Assembly (NCBI GenBank): GCA_947396885.1
Contig: OX377206.1
Span: forward strand, 9,664,778-9,728,777
Source: Heligmosomoides polygyrus polygyrus
Taxonomy: Eukaryota > Nematoda > Chromadorea > Rhabditida > Heligmosomidae
Length of the DNA stretch: 64,000 nucleotides
Direction: 5' to 3'
Part shown: positions 1 through 11,400 of the stretch, in pieces
How positions within the stretch are numbered: position 1 is the first letter of the stretch
Layout: each line of letters starts with the position of its first letter
Translations under genes and position numbers: made by a program
The notes under the pieces: generated by a model
What the model saw: the letters and a program-made list of their open reading frames with translations, nothing else
Told to the model about the DNA's origin: nothing
Database searches by the model: none

Positions 1-102
1 TCCTTGACCGAATGCGGCGTTGATCTTCTCGTCCGCCTCCTTAGCTGTAGTGCCCAGCTTGAATCCATACAGGTAAATGCCTCGGATTACCCTTTTGTCC
101 AT
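1..102 (-). CDS. Mariner transposase N-terminus (partial, runs off window)
   Basis: 34 codons from ATG (complement of 100-102): MDKRVIRGIYLYGFKLGTTA then KEADEKINAAFGQG. Mariner transposases open with a short helix-turn-helix of the form Y.FK.G..A.EA...IN.AFG.G, which this matches. It is open to the window edge, so intactness is unknown. Confidence 0.8.
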   Translation of the reverse strand, partial: MDKRVIRGIYLYGFKLGTTAKEADEKINAAFGQG

Positions 103-287
103 CTGCAAAAAAGTCAATAAAACTCTAAAGTTTTTCCACTTTTACATAGAAGATTTGGTACTCGCCGGTAGAGCAAAGTTTGCGCTTCTGATGATATGCC
201 ACATGTTACGGTTTGTTCTTGATCGAACGCGTAAAGACGCGCCAAAAAATGGCGCGAGCCAGTGCCATTTAATTCGTTACAACCTAA
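1..287 (-). mobile_element. Mariner element, 5' end and transposase start (partial)
   Basis: A mariner end reading inward on the minus strand: terminal TTAGGTTGTAACG at 287-275 next to a TA dinucleotide (288-289), then about 170 bases of 5' leader, then a transposase start at 102. The rest lies beyond the window edge. Confidence 0.8.
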
Positions 288-309
288 TAGAATGAATTGC
301 AGTTGCCGC

Positions 310-455
310 CAATGTAGAGGTCAGTGTTTTATCCTTCCCAGACAAATCAACTACCAATTCACAACCCAGCAGGTATGGAAGAACTGACTGCCCGTGGTAG
401 GATCCTAATCCAGAACTCCTGTTCTGGAGCACGCGATAGCCATCCTCCTCCGACT
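310..455 (-). repeat. tRNA-derived SINE, degraded partial copy
   Basis: Reads tttatccttcccagacaaat and onward as the reverse complement of the SINE middle and head. It is heavily diverged and abuts the mariner end. Confidence 0.55.
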
Positions 456-462
456 TCTCTAC

Positions 463-1418
463 CATGGATTTCCATCATACGTTTAAAATACACCTTGTAC
501 GAGTCAGTTAAACCACTTTCAATACAAGCTGCATCTTGCTTCTCTACTATACTTCTAAAGAATGCCACAAAAATATCTTCTTTTACAATTTTAAGTCAAA
601 AATCCGACTATGATGAGTGAATGTGGTCCGAGAATGTGATCATACTCTTTCAATCGTCACACAATTCCTTCTTGTCTGCTACAAAAAATTTTCTGGGTAC
701 AATTCAAAATGTGGGAAGGCTTAGAACTTTAGGTGTGTCATACCAAAGAAATGTGCCACGCGCTCACTCAGTAGGTAGTGCTTGTTGGATTATTTGTGCA
801 AATACTTGTTTCGTCGGGTCGACCAGCGATCAATTTTTTTTTTGTTTTGGATGGAATGGTTTTTGTTGGTTTATTCGGAGTTGTTGCGGTTTCTAGAAAG
901 TTATCGTTTTATATGCAAGCCAATGGCTAGTAGAATAATAAACATTTTTGGTCGTCCAAGCAGTGTAAGCTTTTTATTTGGGTACCCTGTATAGCCACCT
1001 TTTAAGTTAGCGTTTTTGAACAAGCAGTTTATTTTGATTGTCCTGAAACTTATGCAGCTTGATTTGAAGGGTGCTAGTTGATTTTAATAGCTTTCATCTT
1101 AATTAGAAAAGTGTCCAGCTCGAGCTGAAAACGTCTCAATAAAACTTCGTAACTAGTTAATTCGATTAGCTTTAACATAATAGAAAAAACAAGGAAATTA
1201 GATGCATTATAAGTCAAGCACTTTTTACGATTTACGATTTACGGTTTACGATTTACGAAATTTCGGATCTGATTTACGCACATCCCCGGTACACTGTCGA
1301 GACCTGGCTCTGGAAGAACGAATTTTGATCCTGCAGCAGCGTGAGTTCGAAGAGGAAGTCGTGTCACATATGCACAAACCTAATCATATGTATGTATGCA
1401 AATCTGTAGAAGTAAATT
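463..1418. other. No gene seen; repeat remnants
   Basis: AT-rich DNA. A remnant of the foldback family (gtgtccagctcgagctgaaa) is near 1110-1130. A short (TTTACGA)n array lies at about 1225-1260. Nothing coding recognised. Confidence 0.4.
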
Positions 1419-1728
1419 GGATAAAGGACGACGTTTCTCAATTCCTTTTGGGATGCGCATTCTACTTCTACGGTATCATGTGGAGGTGGTTTAATGCATA
1501 CTTGGCCACACAATGTATTGCGGTGGCCAGCCGATGCACATATCAACGTTTTATCCTTCCCACACCCCTGGTACACAGTCTATCCTTCCCAGACAAATCT
1601 GGTACCAATTCATCGACCCCGAAGGGATGGAAGGCTTGGTTGGCCTGGGCGGGAGATCTGAACCAAGAACCTGGTATCGGGTGCGCGCGACAGACGACGT
1701 CTCTTCCGATTGCGCTACCACCTGCCCC
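1419..1728 (-). repeat. tRNA-derived SINE, full-length copy with internal duplication
   Basis: Starts with the (ATAAAGGA) tail complement and ends in the A-box head. About 28 bases around tatccttccca are duplicated at 1552-1590, which distinguishes this copy. Confidence 0.85.
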
Positions 1729-1966
1729 GCTGTTGAGTGTTGGCATAAATGTTTGGATCTGCTTCTTTTTATTTATTCATGCGACCTAACGTCACTCTGC
1801 GAGCGGTCGCGCCAACTCGATTGATTCTGTCAGGTCTATATGCATTGTTCACAGCGCGCGCCATGCCGGCAGTTTGTTCCAAACAGTAGACCATGCTCGT
1901 TCAAACGCGTGAATAGGCTGCTTCCATCAGCCTAACGTCTAGAAGTTCAGGGTGCGACTTGCCTCA

Positions 1967-2102
1967 GGCCTTTGTCATACCATCGCTCACCTCGAGCGAC
2001 GCCTAATGATAGGCTCCCATATTGATCGGGCTGTGCGATGGGATCGATATGGGTGCATATTATTAGGCGTCGCTCGGAGTGAGCGATGGTATGACAAAGG
2101 CC
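1967..2102. mobile_element. Palindromic MITE, GGCCTTTGTCATAC family, copy 1
   Basis: 136 bp, nearly perfect inverted repeat from GGCCTTTGTCATACC to GGTATGACAAAGGCC. It is flanked by TCA direct repeats (1964-1966 and 2103-2105). Same family as 3568-3703, with inner ATCGATATGGG. Confidence 0.85.
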
Positions 2103-2195
2103 TCAGACGCGACGCACGCGGTAAACGGCGGTCTCCAGCGCTCTGACGCGCCGCTTGTGCTGGTTGGATGAAGCGGCACGGCCGGTACTGCACCT

Positions 2196-2305
2196 TGGAG
2201 GGATTGAAGGCTTGGCTGGCCTGGGCGGGAAATCCGAACCAGGAACCCGGAATCGGGAATGCACGCGACAGCCGGCACCTCCTCCAACTGCGCTACACGT
2301 GCCCC
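2196..2305 (-). repeat. tRNA-derived SINE, head-only fragment
   Basis: Complement of the A-box/B-box head and the following stretch (ggctggcctgggcgggaaat). The tail half is missing. Confidence 0.75.
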
Positions 2306-3567
2306 TATGTAAATATGAATGTGCTGTATCTCTGCGGATACCTTGACTGGACCTCTGCGGTGTCTTCTTGCTGCTCTCTGTTGCAAGGGCGAGAGTACGC
2401 GTGGAGAAGAGACAACAGAATATAGGTTTATTAGTAGAATATACAGACGACCACGCACGGCAGCGACGACGATCCGTCGACAATGGTCAGTATACTGGTG
2501 GCGGCTGGAACTGCCACATCACCGCTTCAAATTCTCCTCGGCGACATTTATGCTTCTGTTCCCTGCTTGTTCTCACTTCGATCCATTTATTATACCATAT
2601 CAAGCGACCACGGGTGGCCGTTAGCGTCTTGCTAGCCAAAGACGCGGTCTACTCTGAAACACCACTGTGATCGTACAGCCATAACACCTCCTTATGAGGA
2701 AAATAATTAAATGAAATTTTTTCAACCACCTATCGGAAAACTAGTTTGCGAGCGAAACCTAAGAAAGATACAACAGTTGACAGTCAAATGTCGTCTACTC
2801 TATATCGCGGAACTGGTCTTTCAATCCTCGTGGAGCGCCGCAAATGCACCTGCGCTCCAAGCTCAGCTTCGAAATGCCGAATGGCTGAAATTATTACTCT
2901 GGAACCACTAAATTCGCGAGTTTCCATCCATGACTCTTCCAGTTCAACCGCTTTGAGGAAGGTTTTGAGAGCCGCAGCTTCTTCCCAACAAGCTCGCTCC
3001 TCAGCACGACGGAGCATCTGATTCGCGTGCTTGCTGAACATCCTTCATCCAAATCTCACCTCATGGCGCCAAGGCGTCTCGCCATCTACAGCCTTTCACA
3101 CATACGAAATGTGCTGCTTTTTTTCATCTTAGCACGTATTTGTAACCACCAACGGCAAACGCCTTGTTCAGCTTACCACTCCTCTTGTCGAACTGCCGGG
3201 TCTTCTGATTCCTCCTCATTTGGAATCCGTAAGCTCAACCGCGCCTAAACCTTCCTTGCCAAACACTTCTGCTGAAATTCTCCTATTCAGGCATGTGCGT
3301 GGTGCAGACCTGTATGGCTGCAGCACTACATTCAACGTCCTTTCTGTTGGCTTCTCATCCCCTTCAAGTTTCTTGATAACTCGCTTAAGCACAAAACAAC
3401 GAGTTTTGCTTGTCCATCCGATTGGGGATGGTAAGGAACAAATTTGAAGAACTAAGTTCCTTCTTCCTCGCACATCCTATGAATTCACCACCTATACTGA
3501 GTATGGATTTCCCAAACATATAAAGTAATTTATTTATGTCAGCTAAGGGTCCTCGACCCCCGTTTAA
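2306..3567. other. No gene or recognised repeat seen
   Basis: Several short open frames on both strands, none with recognisable motifs or consistent splice context. No function proposed. Confidence 0.35.
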
Positions 3568-3703
3568 GGCCTTTGTCATACCATCGCTCACCCCGAGCGA
3601 CGCCTAATGATAGGCTCCAATATCGATCGGGCGGCGCGATGGAATCGATATGGGTGCATATCATTAGGCGTCGCTCGGGGTGAGCGATCGTATGACAAAG
3701 GCC
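3568..3703. mobile_element. Palindromic MITE, GGCCTTTGTCATAC family, copy 2
   Basis: 136 bp, same length and ends as 1967-2102. TAA target duplication (3565-3567 and 3704-3706). Confidence 0.88.
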
Positions 3704-4096
3704 TAAAAGGCGCGCGGAGCCCGTTGAACGAAATACACTGGGCATGGCATAGAGAGAGACCAGGAGGGTCCAACGCCGATTCCTTTAAATTCGCGATCCA
3801 CTGGACGAGCGCCCGCGACGTTCTTTTTCAAATCATTCGGAGTATTGCCGCCCGCTCTGGAGACCCCGCCGTCGTCCCAGGTCCTTGTTCCTGTTGTAAC
3901 CCGGCTTTTTCGCCATTTTCATCTATGGTCGTTTTGTAACTTTGTGCCGTCATAAATTCTTTTGATTGCCTCGCGCGTACGTGTGTGCGGATCGGTATCT
4001 TCCGTATATAGGGCCATACTGAGTCTGGTTGAGTTCGAGCTGCGATTACATTTATTTATTTGTTACTGCACCTGGTAACAAATAAAAAGCACCTGG

Positions 4097-4393
4097 GGCG
4101 CGTGTAGCGCAGTCGGAGGAGGCGCGACTGCCGCGTGCACCCGATACCAGGTTCCTGGTTCGGATTTCCCGCCTAGGCCAACCAAGCCTTCCATCTCTCC
4201 GGGGTCGGTGAATTGGTATCAGACTTGTCTGGGAAGGATAAAGCGCTGACTTGCTCATCGGCTGGCCACCGCAAGTCATTGTATGGCCAAATACGCATTC
4301 ATGTCGCCTCCACGACATCCCGTAGAAGTAGAATGCGCTGGCGCATCCCAGAAGGGATTGAGTAACGCCGTCCTTTATCCTTTATTTATAACT
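4097..4393 (+). repeat. tRNA-derived SINE, full-length with target duplication
   Basis: 297 bp. The head GGCGCGTGTAGCGCAGTCGG holds the A-box (TAGCGCAGTCGG). B-box-like GGTTCGGATTTCC is about 50 bases on. It ends cgtcctttatcctttattta. GCACCTGG flanks both sides (4089-4096 and 4394-4401). Confidence 0.9.
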
Positions 4394-4808
4394 GCACCTG
4401 GAGTGCGCCTTTAGAACAGGGCAATAAGCGCTGTAAGACAAAAACAGCCCAGCCTGGCTTCAAACAATTGACGTTAACAAAATAGCGATTAGGAGTTTGG
4501 ATAGCACTACATATGAGCTGCAACTAGGTAAGAGGTGGCTGATCCTAGTTACACCGTTAAACAGAAATTCATACTGATTCCTATAAAGTATAGATGTCGC
4601 ATTCCAGTTCATCTGAAAACCTAGACAAGGTGCATTTCCCTGAAGTAGCTCGCTTCTGTAAGGGAACGGGTCACAATAAGTACGAGCAGCTTTTACACGC
4701 TGCCCGTACATATTGTGACGAAGCAATATTAAACTTCTCCGAATCCTCGCCTAGAGAGGGTATTAGCTATGCACATCGCGATTGTTACGTGTTTTTTTTT
4801 TGTTACTG

Positions 4809-4934
4809 TAGAGTACGGTGGGTTACGGTGGGTTGCCGTGTGCGTCATGAATTCCCAGGCAAAGTTAGAATGAACTGAATGATATTGGCCTACCCGCGAA
4901 CATCTGTGGTAACCCACACAACCTACCGTACTCC
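4809..4934. mobile_element. Short TIR element (GAGTACGGTGGGTTACG)
   Basis: Terminal inverted repeats of about 30 bp: GAGTACGGTGGGTTACGG on the left, the complement of aacctaccgtactcc on the right. Single copy here, target duplication not clear. Confidence 0.5.
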
Positions 4935-5220
4935 ATGGTAACGTCAAAAACGAACACCAAGTTCTCAACAAGCACCCGAAATAACGCTAGAGCGAAGTTT
5001 GGTTGATTCTTTGATATACTGACCAGTGAAAGTAGAGTCGTGTGGATTAGTCTTATTCTTTCATTCATTTCCTGTTTGTGAATAATGTTAGTTGAAGTTT
5101 TGTATGATATTATGTTGAGATAAGGATAAAGGACGGCATTACTCTATTCTTTTTAAGACGCACCACGCAGTCTACTTCAAAGGACGTCGTGGACGCGATT
5201 TGAAGGCGTATTTGGCCATA

Positions 5221-5381
5221 GGGGGACGAGCGTTCTACCCCCCCCCCCCCGTCCCCCTGGCCCGCCCATCCCCAACCCCCTGGGCTTGCGCGAGAGTCCA
5301 GTGGCTGCCTCACGAGATAGTGGAGACGCAGACATTTGCCACGCCTCTGTTTAAAGGGCGGAGGTAGAACGCCACTCCGCC
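5221..5381. mobile_element. TIR element inserted in SINE (GCGTTCTACC family)
   Basis: 161 bp with inverted ends GGACGAGCGTTCTACC / GGAGTGGCGTTCTACC and an 8-bp target duplication TGGCCATA (5213-5220 and 5382-5389). An 8-bp duplication suggests a hAT-type non-autonomous element. A relative in opposite orientation is at 26732-26871. Contains a long C run. Confidence 0.75.
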
Positions 5382-5534
5382 TGGCCATACAATGACTTGT
5401 GGTGGCCAGCCGATGGACAAGTCAATGGTTTGTCCTTCCCAGAGAAGTCTGGCACCAATTCACTGACCTCGGAGAAATGGAAGGTTTGGTTGGGCGGGAA
5501 GTCCGAACCAGGAACCTGGTATCGGGTGCACACG

Positions 5535-5809
5535 TGGCCTATGTTAGGCCTATGTTATACTTCGGCGACGCTACTGTCGGCGACGTCGGCGGCAGTGTTG
5601 CGCGGGCTGCGCAGTGCATAGCAGCCCGCGCAACATAGCGTAGCCGACGCGTCGCCGATGTATAAGGTCCCGTTTATATTTCGACGCCGACCGACGCGAC
5701 GCCACGCATTGTGACTACATTGATCGCGCCACGCGATCGATCAATTTGGCCACTATACATGCCGTCTCGCCGCTCGGCGTCGAAATATGAACGGGGCCTA
5801 GCATAGGCC
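5535..5809. mobile_element. Palindromic MITE, GGCCTATGTTATACTTC family, with a second MITE inside
   Basis: Outer ends GGCCTATGTTATACTTCGG and gcataggcc. The left terminal 11 bp is doubled. Inside, 5666-5798 is a GGCCCCGTTTATACTTC-family MITE. Both are CpG-rich palindromes. Confidence 0.8.
5666..5798. mobile_element. Palindromic MITE, GGCCCCGTTTATACTTC family (nested)
   Basis: 133 bp from GGTCCCGTTTATATTTCG to CGAAATATGAACGGGGCC. TAA lies to the left (5663-5665) and TAG to the right. It is inserted in the 3' end of the outer MITE. Confidence 0.82.
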
Positions 5810-5845
5810 ACAGCCGGCACATCTTTCGACTGCGCTCCACGTGCC

Positions 5846-7664
5846 ATAATAAAAACTTAATAATAATAAAACGCATTAGGAATTTATACAAGTCAGGCAC
5901 TGCCAAGCATCATCTAAACATCACGACAAAATCACGACATCCCAAGGATCCGAACCGCGTTGTTCCCTTCTTCGGTGCGGCGACTCGCAGGTAAACAATG
6001 GACGCACCTTACTCATTTGGTTTAACGAATCACTCAAAACGAAATCCACTTCTGCACCAAACGAAGGGTGGAGATTCTTATTGCACGGCGCTTCCCGCCT
6101 GAAATCCTTTCCTTGGGGGAAAACTGAGCTGGTTTCCCAGCGTTTGGTCGAAATCCCGTCTCCTAGCTCTGTGTTTTCTCCTTCAGAGTACCCTTTATGC
6201 TAATCCGCTTAGCAGCGGGTGTAGGTCTATCCGTTGTCATACAATTAGCGGTTCCACTCGTCTTTGTCGCTCTTGAATCTCTGCATTAGCATGCGCTGGT
6301 TGGTCCAGTGAGTCACGGTCTATACTTACTCTTGCACGTCATCACGGGAGACAGAGGCGTGGGAATTCGGGTGGAATAATTGCTGCTCATTGTTTCTGGC
6401 GATCTGCATTATTCGTTTCGGAGCACCTTCCGGAAGGAAGCGCGTGAAGGAGGGCCGTATCGATTCTCGTGCCACACTGCAAGCGCAGAACGATGAACAA
6501 AAACAGTCGTCATGTGTGCCCTTCGAGAAGTCGCTGCAGCGGATCGCCGCTTCCTGTGCCCTTGCCCGTGGTCCACACAGTGGCCCACGCGCTCCACATG
6601 TGCAAAGCCGTCCGAGACGTCATGCAACACAGACCGCGGGCACGGAAGTCACCGGCGGCGACACACGGCTGGCAGCGAGAAGGAAGTGACCCACCCCCCC
6701 CCCTTTCTCCCGCCGACGACGCCCATCTGATGACACCTGTCGCGCCGCGCGTCACGACATCCCGGGGCGTTTGGAATGGCAACACTTCTCTCCTGTTTAC
6801 ACTGTGAGACAATGCGCTCCGACGCACGCACTCTTCGGCCCCTCTAGGCGTTGCGGAGAGGCGGCCAAGCCGTCGAAATTCATCACCTCCGGGTGGTCTC
6901 TATGGCACGGCGGAGGTCTTCTTGTTTCCGCCGACGTAACCTACCTATTATTGATTGTAGTGTGCTAGGTGCATGCACATGAACCCAGAAACTCCAGTTC
7001 TCTGCGGGTTGGGTGTAATGTCAGGTGATCCTGAAGAAATTGAGCAAAGACGTGATTGTGATGAAGCGCACCTCGTCGCGCAACAGAGAACATTTGTTCC
7101 ACCCCAGCAGCTTTTCTTCTTCACCCGCTATCATTATCTCTGCGACAGCGGCATTTGCCTTTGTGCACTCATCAACTTTCGACAATAACAAGTCTGCAAG
7201 TCGGCCGTCTACTGCCTTGCTTCCCTTTTAATGTGGACTGATAGATCTCTGTTCCATTCTCTTATGCGTTGCTCATGAGGCATTATTTGTCAATGAATGT
7301 GTACTCTGCATTTTTTCAATGGCAGGGTGACTTGGGACTTCCGAAATCTTTCAGAGCAGCCAATTGTTTGGCATTTTCACGGCTTTCTGTTGTTATTTCT
7401 CTTAAAACTCTTTTCATTTGACAAATTTTAGTGACAGTGGAAGAGGATTGGATGCAAATTTTTCTATTTAATCACGGATGAGCAGAACTTCATCTCAAAA
7501 TGAATCTTAGGCAGAGCAAAATGCGAAAAAAATGGAATGCTTCCTTGTTGTATAGCAAAACGCTGGGCGAATGCGTAGCGCAGTCCCCACCTCTAGCAAA
7601 AAGTGGGATTGTTGTTCCGATTCTAAAGAGAGCTGTAGATCATAACTGTGCTGTGGAAAGGGAA
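5846..7664. other. No gene or repeat recognised
   Basis: Mixed composition; 6480-6760 is GC-rich with overlapping open frames in several frames and no recognisable domain. No splice-linked coding signal found. Confidence 0.35.
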
Positions 7665-7750
7665 GGGCGCGTGTAGCGCAGCCGGAAGAGGTGCCGGCTG
7701 TCGCGTGCCCCCGATTCCAGGCTCTTGGTTCGGATTTCCCGCAGAGGCTA
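7665..7750 (+). repeat. tRNA-derived SINE, head-only fragment
   Basis: GGGCGCGTGTAGCGCAGCCGG to ggttcggatttcccgc, i.e. A-box and B-box only. The rest is lost. Confidence 0.8.
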
Positions 7751-8102
7751 ATGTGAATTAGAACAAATGTGTTTCTATTTTTCGGACATATTTTTTCAAT
7801 AGCGGCAAGGGCATCATGAAAAGCGTTTGGATGAAGTAGGATGTTGCTCGAAAACGTCTTTTGACCAGTGATCGGATGTTCTATTGGTGTTTTATGCCCA
7901 GGTTCGTTCAGTTGTTTTGCGTTGTTTTGGATTATGTTTAAGATTAGGTCAGGTTGTTTCATGCTAGGTCGGCTTAGGGTTTAGTCTGTTATCGTAACGC
8001 TTGTTTTACTGTGTTTCTACTTTGTTATGCTTATCAATATTTCATTTCATTTCATTTTTTCATTTAGTTGCATTACCGTACGAGAGCGTTTTTCGGGACA
8101 TA

Positions 8103-8132
8103 TTAAATAAATAAATAAATAAATAAATAAAT
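8103..8132. repeat. (AAAT)n microsatellite
   Basis: About seven perfect aaat units directly before a truncated SINE. Confidence 0.9.
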
Positions 8133-8294
8133 GGTCCAGACTTGTCTCGGAAGAATAAAGCTCTGACTTCTTCATCGGCTGGCCACCGCAAGTCATTGTA
8201 TGTCCAAATACGCATTCAAATTGCCTTCACGACATCAGAAGCACAATTCCAAAAGGGATTGGGAAACGCCGTCCTTTATCCTTTTATCCTTTAT
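8133..8294 (+). repeat. tRNA-derived SINE, 5'-truncated copy
   Basis: Middle and tail only, from ggtccagacttgtctc to cctttatccttttatccttt. Confidence 0.82.
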
Positions 8295-8339
8295 GTAAGA
8301 AGGGCATTACAAATTCAACAACATGTGCTTTTCTGTGGT

Positions 8340-8755
8340 ACGGAATAGCGCAGTAGGTGCTGGCGCCAGCTGTGGCCACGTGCATCTCGGATCTTTCCAC
8401 AGTTGCGGTTCCGCGCATGTCAACCCAATCTTCCATTCCCTTCGTGGTCATTAAATTTTTTCAGAGCTGGGCTGGCAGGAACTAGAAAATACAGAACATG
8501 GAACCGCCGTCGGCTCGCCTTATTGTGTAGAGCGGATGCAAATTCAAACTGTCTAGGATATTCTGTAAAAGTATGTGGAATGCATGGCGCATTCCATAAG
8601 GCCCCGTTTATACTTCCGACGCCAAGCGACACGACAGCGTGTGAAGTGGCCAAATTGATCGATCGCGTCGCTCAATTAATACGGTCACCATACGTCGCGT
8701 CGCGTCACTCGGCATCGATGTATAAACGGGGCCTAAAGGGTCTGACTGACGCCGG
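8340..8755 (+). repeat. Diverged tRNA-derived SINE interrupted by a MITE
   Basis: Old copy with head gaatagcgcagtaggtgctgg. The tail is split exactly at a TAA by the MITE at 8600-8733: left part ends cgcattccaTAA, right part resumes TAAagggtctgactgacgcc. Confidence 0.7.
8600..8733. mobile_element. Palindromic MITE, GGCCCCGTTTATACTTC family
   Basis: 134 bp, GGCCCCGTTTATACTTCCG to the complement of that end. TAA target duplication (8597-8599 and 8734-8736), inserted in a SINE tail. Confidence 0.9.
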
Positions 8756-8883
8756 CTTTTCTTCGTTATTCTTTAACAGCCCGAGAAAAAAGACTAAATG
8801 GGCGCTGTTCTGTGAAGAACAATCTCATCGCTTTGTAGATAGGTTTGGAAAGCTTCTGACGAATATAAATCTTTCCCGGCTCT

Positions 8884-8900
8884 GGGGGGGGGGGGGGGGG
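8884..8900 (+). repeat. Poly-G tract, 17 bases
   Basis: Uninterrupted G run able to form a G-quadruplex. Similar tracts occur at 55749, 61747 and (as C) 63669. Confidence 0.95.
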
Positions 8901-9180
8901 AGTTGAATACAACTAACTGTTCACAAGGGAAGCCCATGAACTTCCTCCCAAAGATTCTCAACATGGCCTATACGGTCTTGTAGAGCATCGGACGTGGACC
9001 CCAGAACTGTGCTTCATTTTTGCTACGGGCCACTGGGTGGTCTGAAAATGGCAAAATCGGTATTTCTTCAGGGCGAGCTGATAAGGCATAAGTGACACCT
9101 GGAATGGCCCTGTCGCTCTCTGAACTTAACTTACAAAAGGTTTGGAGTTCAAATTGAAGTTTGATTATAGTAATACAAGT

Positions 9181-9210
9181 GCTTCGACACGCCTAAGGGC
9201 GTGTCGAAGC
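9181..9210. repeat. Perfect 13-bp hairpin
   Basis: GCTTCGACACGCC, loop TAAG, then the exact complement. Function unknown. Confidence 0.85.
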
Positions 9211-10223
9211 GGCGGAGAGTCGTTGGATACCCCGCCCTCAGAAAGGGGCGTGGCGAGGGGCGCGCCGTGGACAAGATGTCCGGATCCCTGCCTTTACATG
9301 GAGGCATCGCATTTCTAATCACTTTCCTTGGCCCTGCATCTCTATCCTGAACTGATTTCGTTCTTGAGACAAGAGTCAGAAACTTGTTACCATATTTGGA
9401 GCAAAAGAGTTTTTAAAAGAATTTCTGCAGCGCCAAGGCTTTCTCCAGGTCTCGCCAATGTAGAACTGACCGGAATCACCCATAGTCCCTTGTTGAGGCG
9501 AAAATTTAAAGAACTGTGGTGAAAATGGAAAGAATCTAGAGAGAAGAGCGACGTCCTCCTTTCCTAAACTGCCTCCATAAACAAACCGACTGAAAAATGA
9601 CTTCAGAGTTCCCCGAGATGCGCTTCCCAATCGTCCCCTATCAGTTGATAGGATGTCACGCCAATTAACGACGGCTTCGAGTGCAGCAAACTTGTCCAAA
9701 TAGGGCGGCGCGGAGGGCGGGAAGTGGGCGGCGGGCAGCACGGTGTACCGAACGACTGCCCCCCTGTCGAAGCACTTGCGCGCTTCGCGTACAGGGCATC
9801 CATTTCCGCATTGGACTTTGCAGCATCACTGACCTAGAAAGCAGCTTGTATAGAACATAAAACTCGCTAACATATAGGAGCCACAGACGTTTTCTCCGAG
9901 CCGGCCATTAACGTCATTGGTTTGTGCTGCGCAGTACTTCTGTCCCTCAGATTGCTCATCCGCAACCGTTCTCATGCTCAACGCTAGCGTTTACAGATAT
10001 CGTTGACATGTCTTCCGAAGCCAGGTTCCCCCTCACTCGTTTATTCTTACTGGATCTAATTGCTGGTCCGCCTTTACTGGTCTTTCCCCTCCATTCCCTC
10101 CCCTACCTTTCTGGTCCCAGCTCCTGGCCCCCTTCTTTGTTTCTACTATTGACCCCCTACTGGTCTCTTCTTGCTGGTTTCGCCGTCCTGGCACCTCCTC
10201 CAAGTTGTTCCTTTCCTTCCTGG

Positions 10224-10387
10224 GGCCGGATTCATCAACGACTTACGTAACTTTAACGGAGAATTGTAAGCGAAAAGCTCAGATAACGCGGCTTATCAAG
10301 CGATATGGTGAGCGATAAGCCGCGTTATCTGAGCATTTCGCTTACAATTCTCAATTAATGTTACGTGAGTCGTTGATGAATCCGGCC
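10224..10387. mobile_element. Palindromic element, GGCCGGATTCATCAACG family, copy 1
   Basis: 164-bp near-perfect palindrome (inner TTATCTGAGC...GCTCAGATAA). It is flanked by 5-bp direct repeats CCTGG (10219-10223 and 10388-10392). Confidence 0.88.
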
Positions 10388-10614
10388 CCTGGCGGCTCTC
10401 CTGGTCCACCCTAGAGGTCCCCCTTACTGCCGTTCTCCACCACCCCCTTAGTGGTTCTTCCATACTCACGGCAGACGTCGGTAACACGCATTCACAATCA
10501 GGACGCTTGTTGCGCGACGTAGTGGGCTCGTCTTCTAGATTCAGAAGCTCAGAAGCTCAGAAGTGTGCGCACTGTGTTGAGCATGAAGAGGCAATGCATA
10601 TGGCAGATTCCTTG

Positions 10615-11130
10615 TTCTCCGTATGATTTTCCTTACGGCTCCCTTCTTGTTGGTCCCCCATCCTGGTCCCTCTTTCAGGTTCCTTCTTCCAGGTAGATTC
10701 CTTCCTTCCCCCCCCCCCCTCTCCCCCCCCCCCCCTCGGGATCCTCCTTACTAATTTACCCCATTTAAGAAGCCCTTCCACGTCCACGACACGACGACGG
10801 CGAGCGAACGCCCATTGCGCGACATCGGTGGTGACATCTTTTAAATCCGGTCTCCTTTACTGATAATGGATCCCCTTGCTGATCCTCCTTAATGCCGCCC
10901 CCATTGTTTTTAACTCGCTACTAGTCCGTTCTTATTGCCTAAACCCCTCTTGGTGCCACCTCCTCGCCTGCTTCATTGTTCCCGCTATCGACTCCCCCCC
11001 CCCCCCCATCCCGATGCCTCCTCCATGTCGCTCTTTCCTGGTCGTTGTCGTCTCTCCACCCTCGGAGTTCCCTTTTTACTCTTATCCCTTTAGGGCTCTT
11101 CTCATGCTAATGGCATGAAGTCGGCTTCTG
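10615..11130. repeat. Pyrimidine-rich degenerate repeat region
   Basis: Long stretch of CTGGTCCCTC-like units and C runs, related to 32890-33130. With the flanking cccacgtt.aat..caaattttgcc string (11215 and 33190) this marks a dispersed repeat family. Confidence 0.5.
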
Positions 11131-11248
11131 AATCTGGACGCTCAGAAACGCGCGCAGATGCTGTTGTGTTAAGTGTTAACCAGTAAAGGGTTGCGCTTCC
11201 TCTCCTGCAGCAACATCCCACGTTCAATAGCAAATTTTGCCCGCGCTA

Positions 11249-11400
11249 TAGATGATGAGGTGTATCTCACTCAGATTAAATCACTCGACCGCCTCCGCTG
11301 TGGATGATGTGACGTATTTCGCTTAAGTTAGATCACTCGACTGCCCTTGCTGTGGATGATACGGCGTATCTCACTTAGGTTAGATCACTTGAGCGTCATC
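11249..11400. repeat. 52-bp tandem repeat, three units
   Basis: Units begin gtggatgat and end gactgcccttgct-like, about 80% alike. A single related unit occurs near 33220-33290. Confidence 0.7.

Larger units (their letters stand above)
5122..5845 (-). repeat. tRNA-derived SINE interrupted by two insertions
   Basis: Tail segment at 5122-5220, middle at 5382-5534 and head end at 5810-5845 form one minus-strand SINE. It is split by a TIR element (5221-5381) and a palindromic MITE nest (5535-5809). Confidence 0.85.

Noticed and set aside
1364..1789. 195-residue plus-strand frame as a gene.
   Set aside because: It runs through a minus-strand SINE; the peptide (KSGTNSS, GWKAWLAWAGDLNQEPG) is the SINE antisense signature.
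9376..9803. 121-residue minus-strand frame inside the long-TIR element as a possible transposase.
   Set aside because: No DDE/D, HTH or zinc-finger pattern was recognisable and no continuation on either side.
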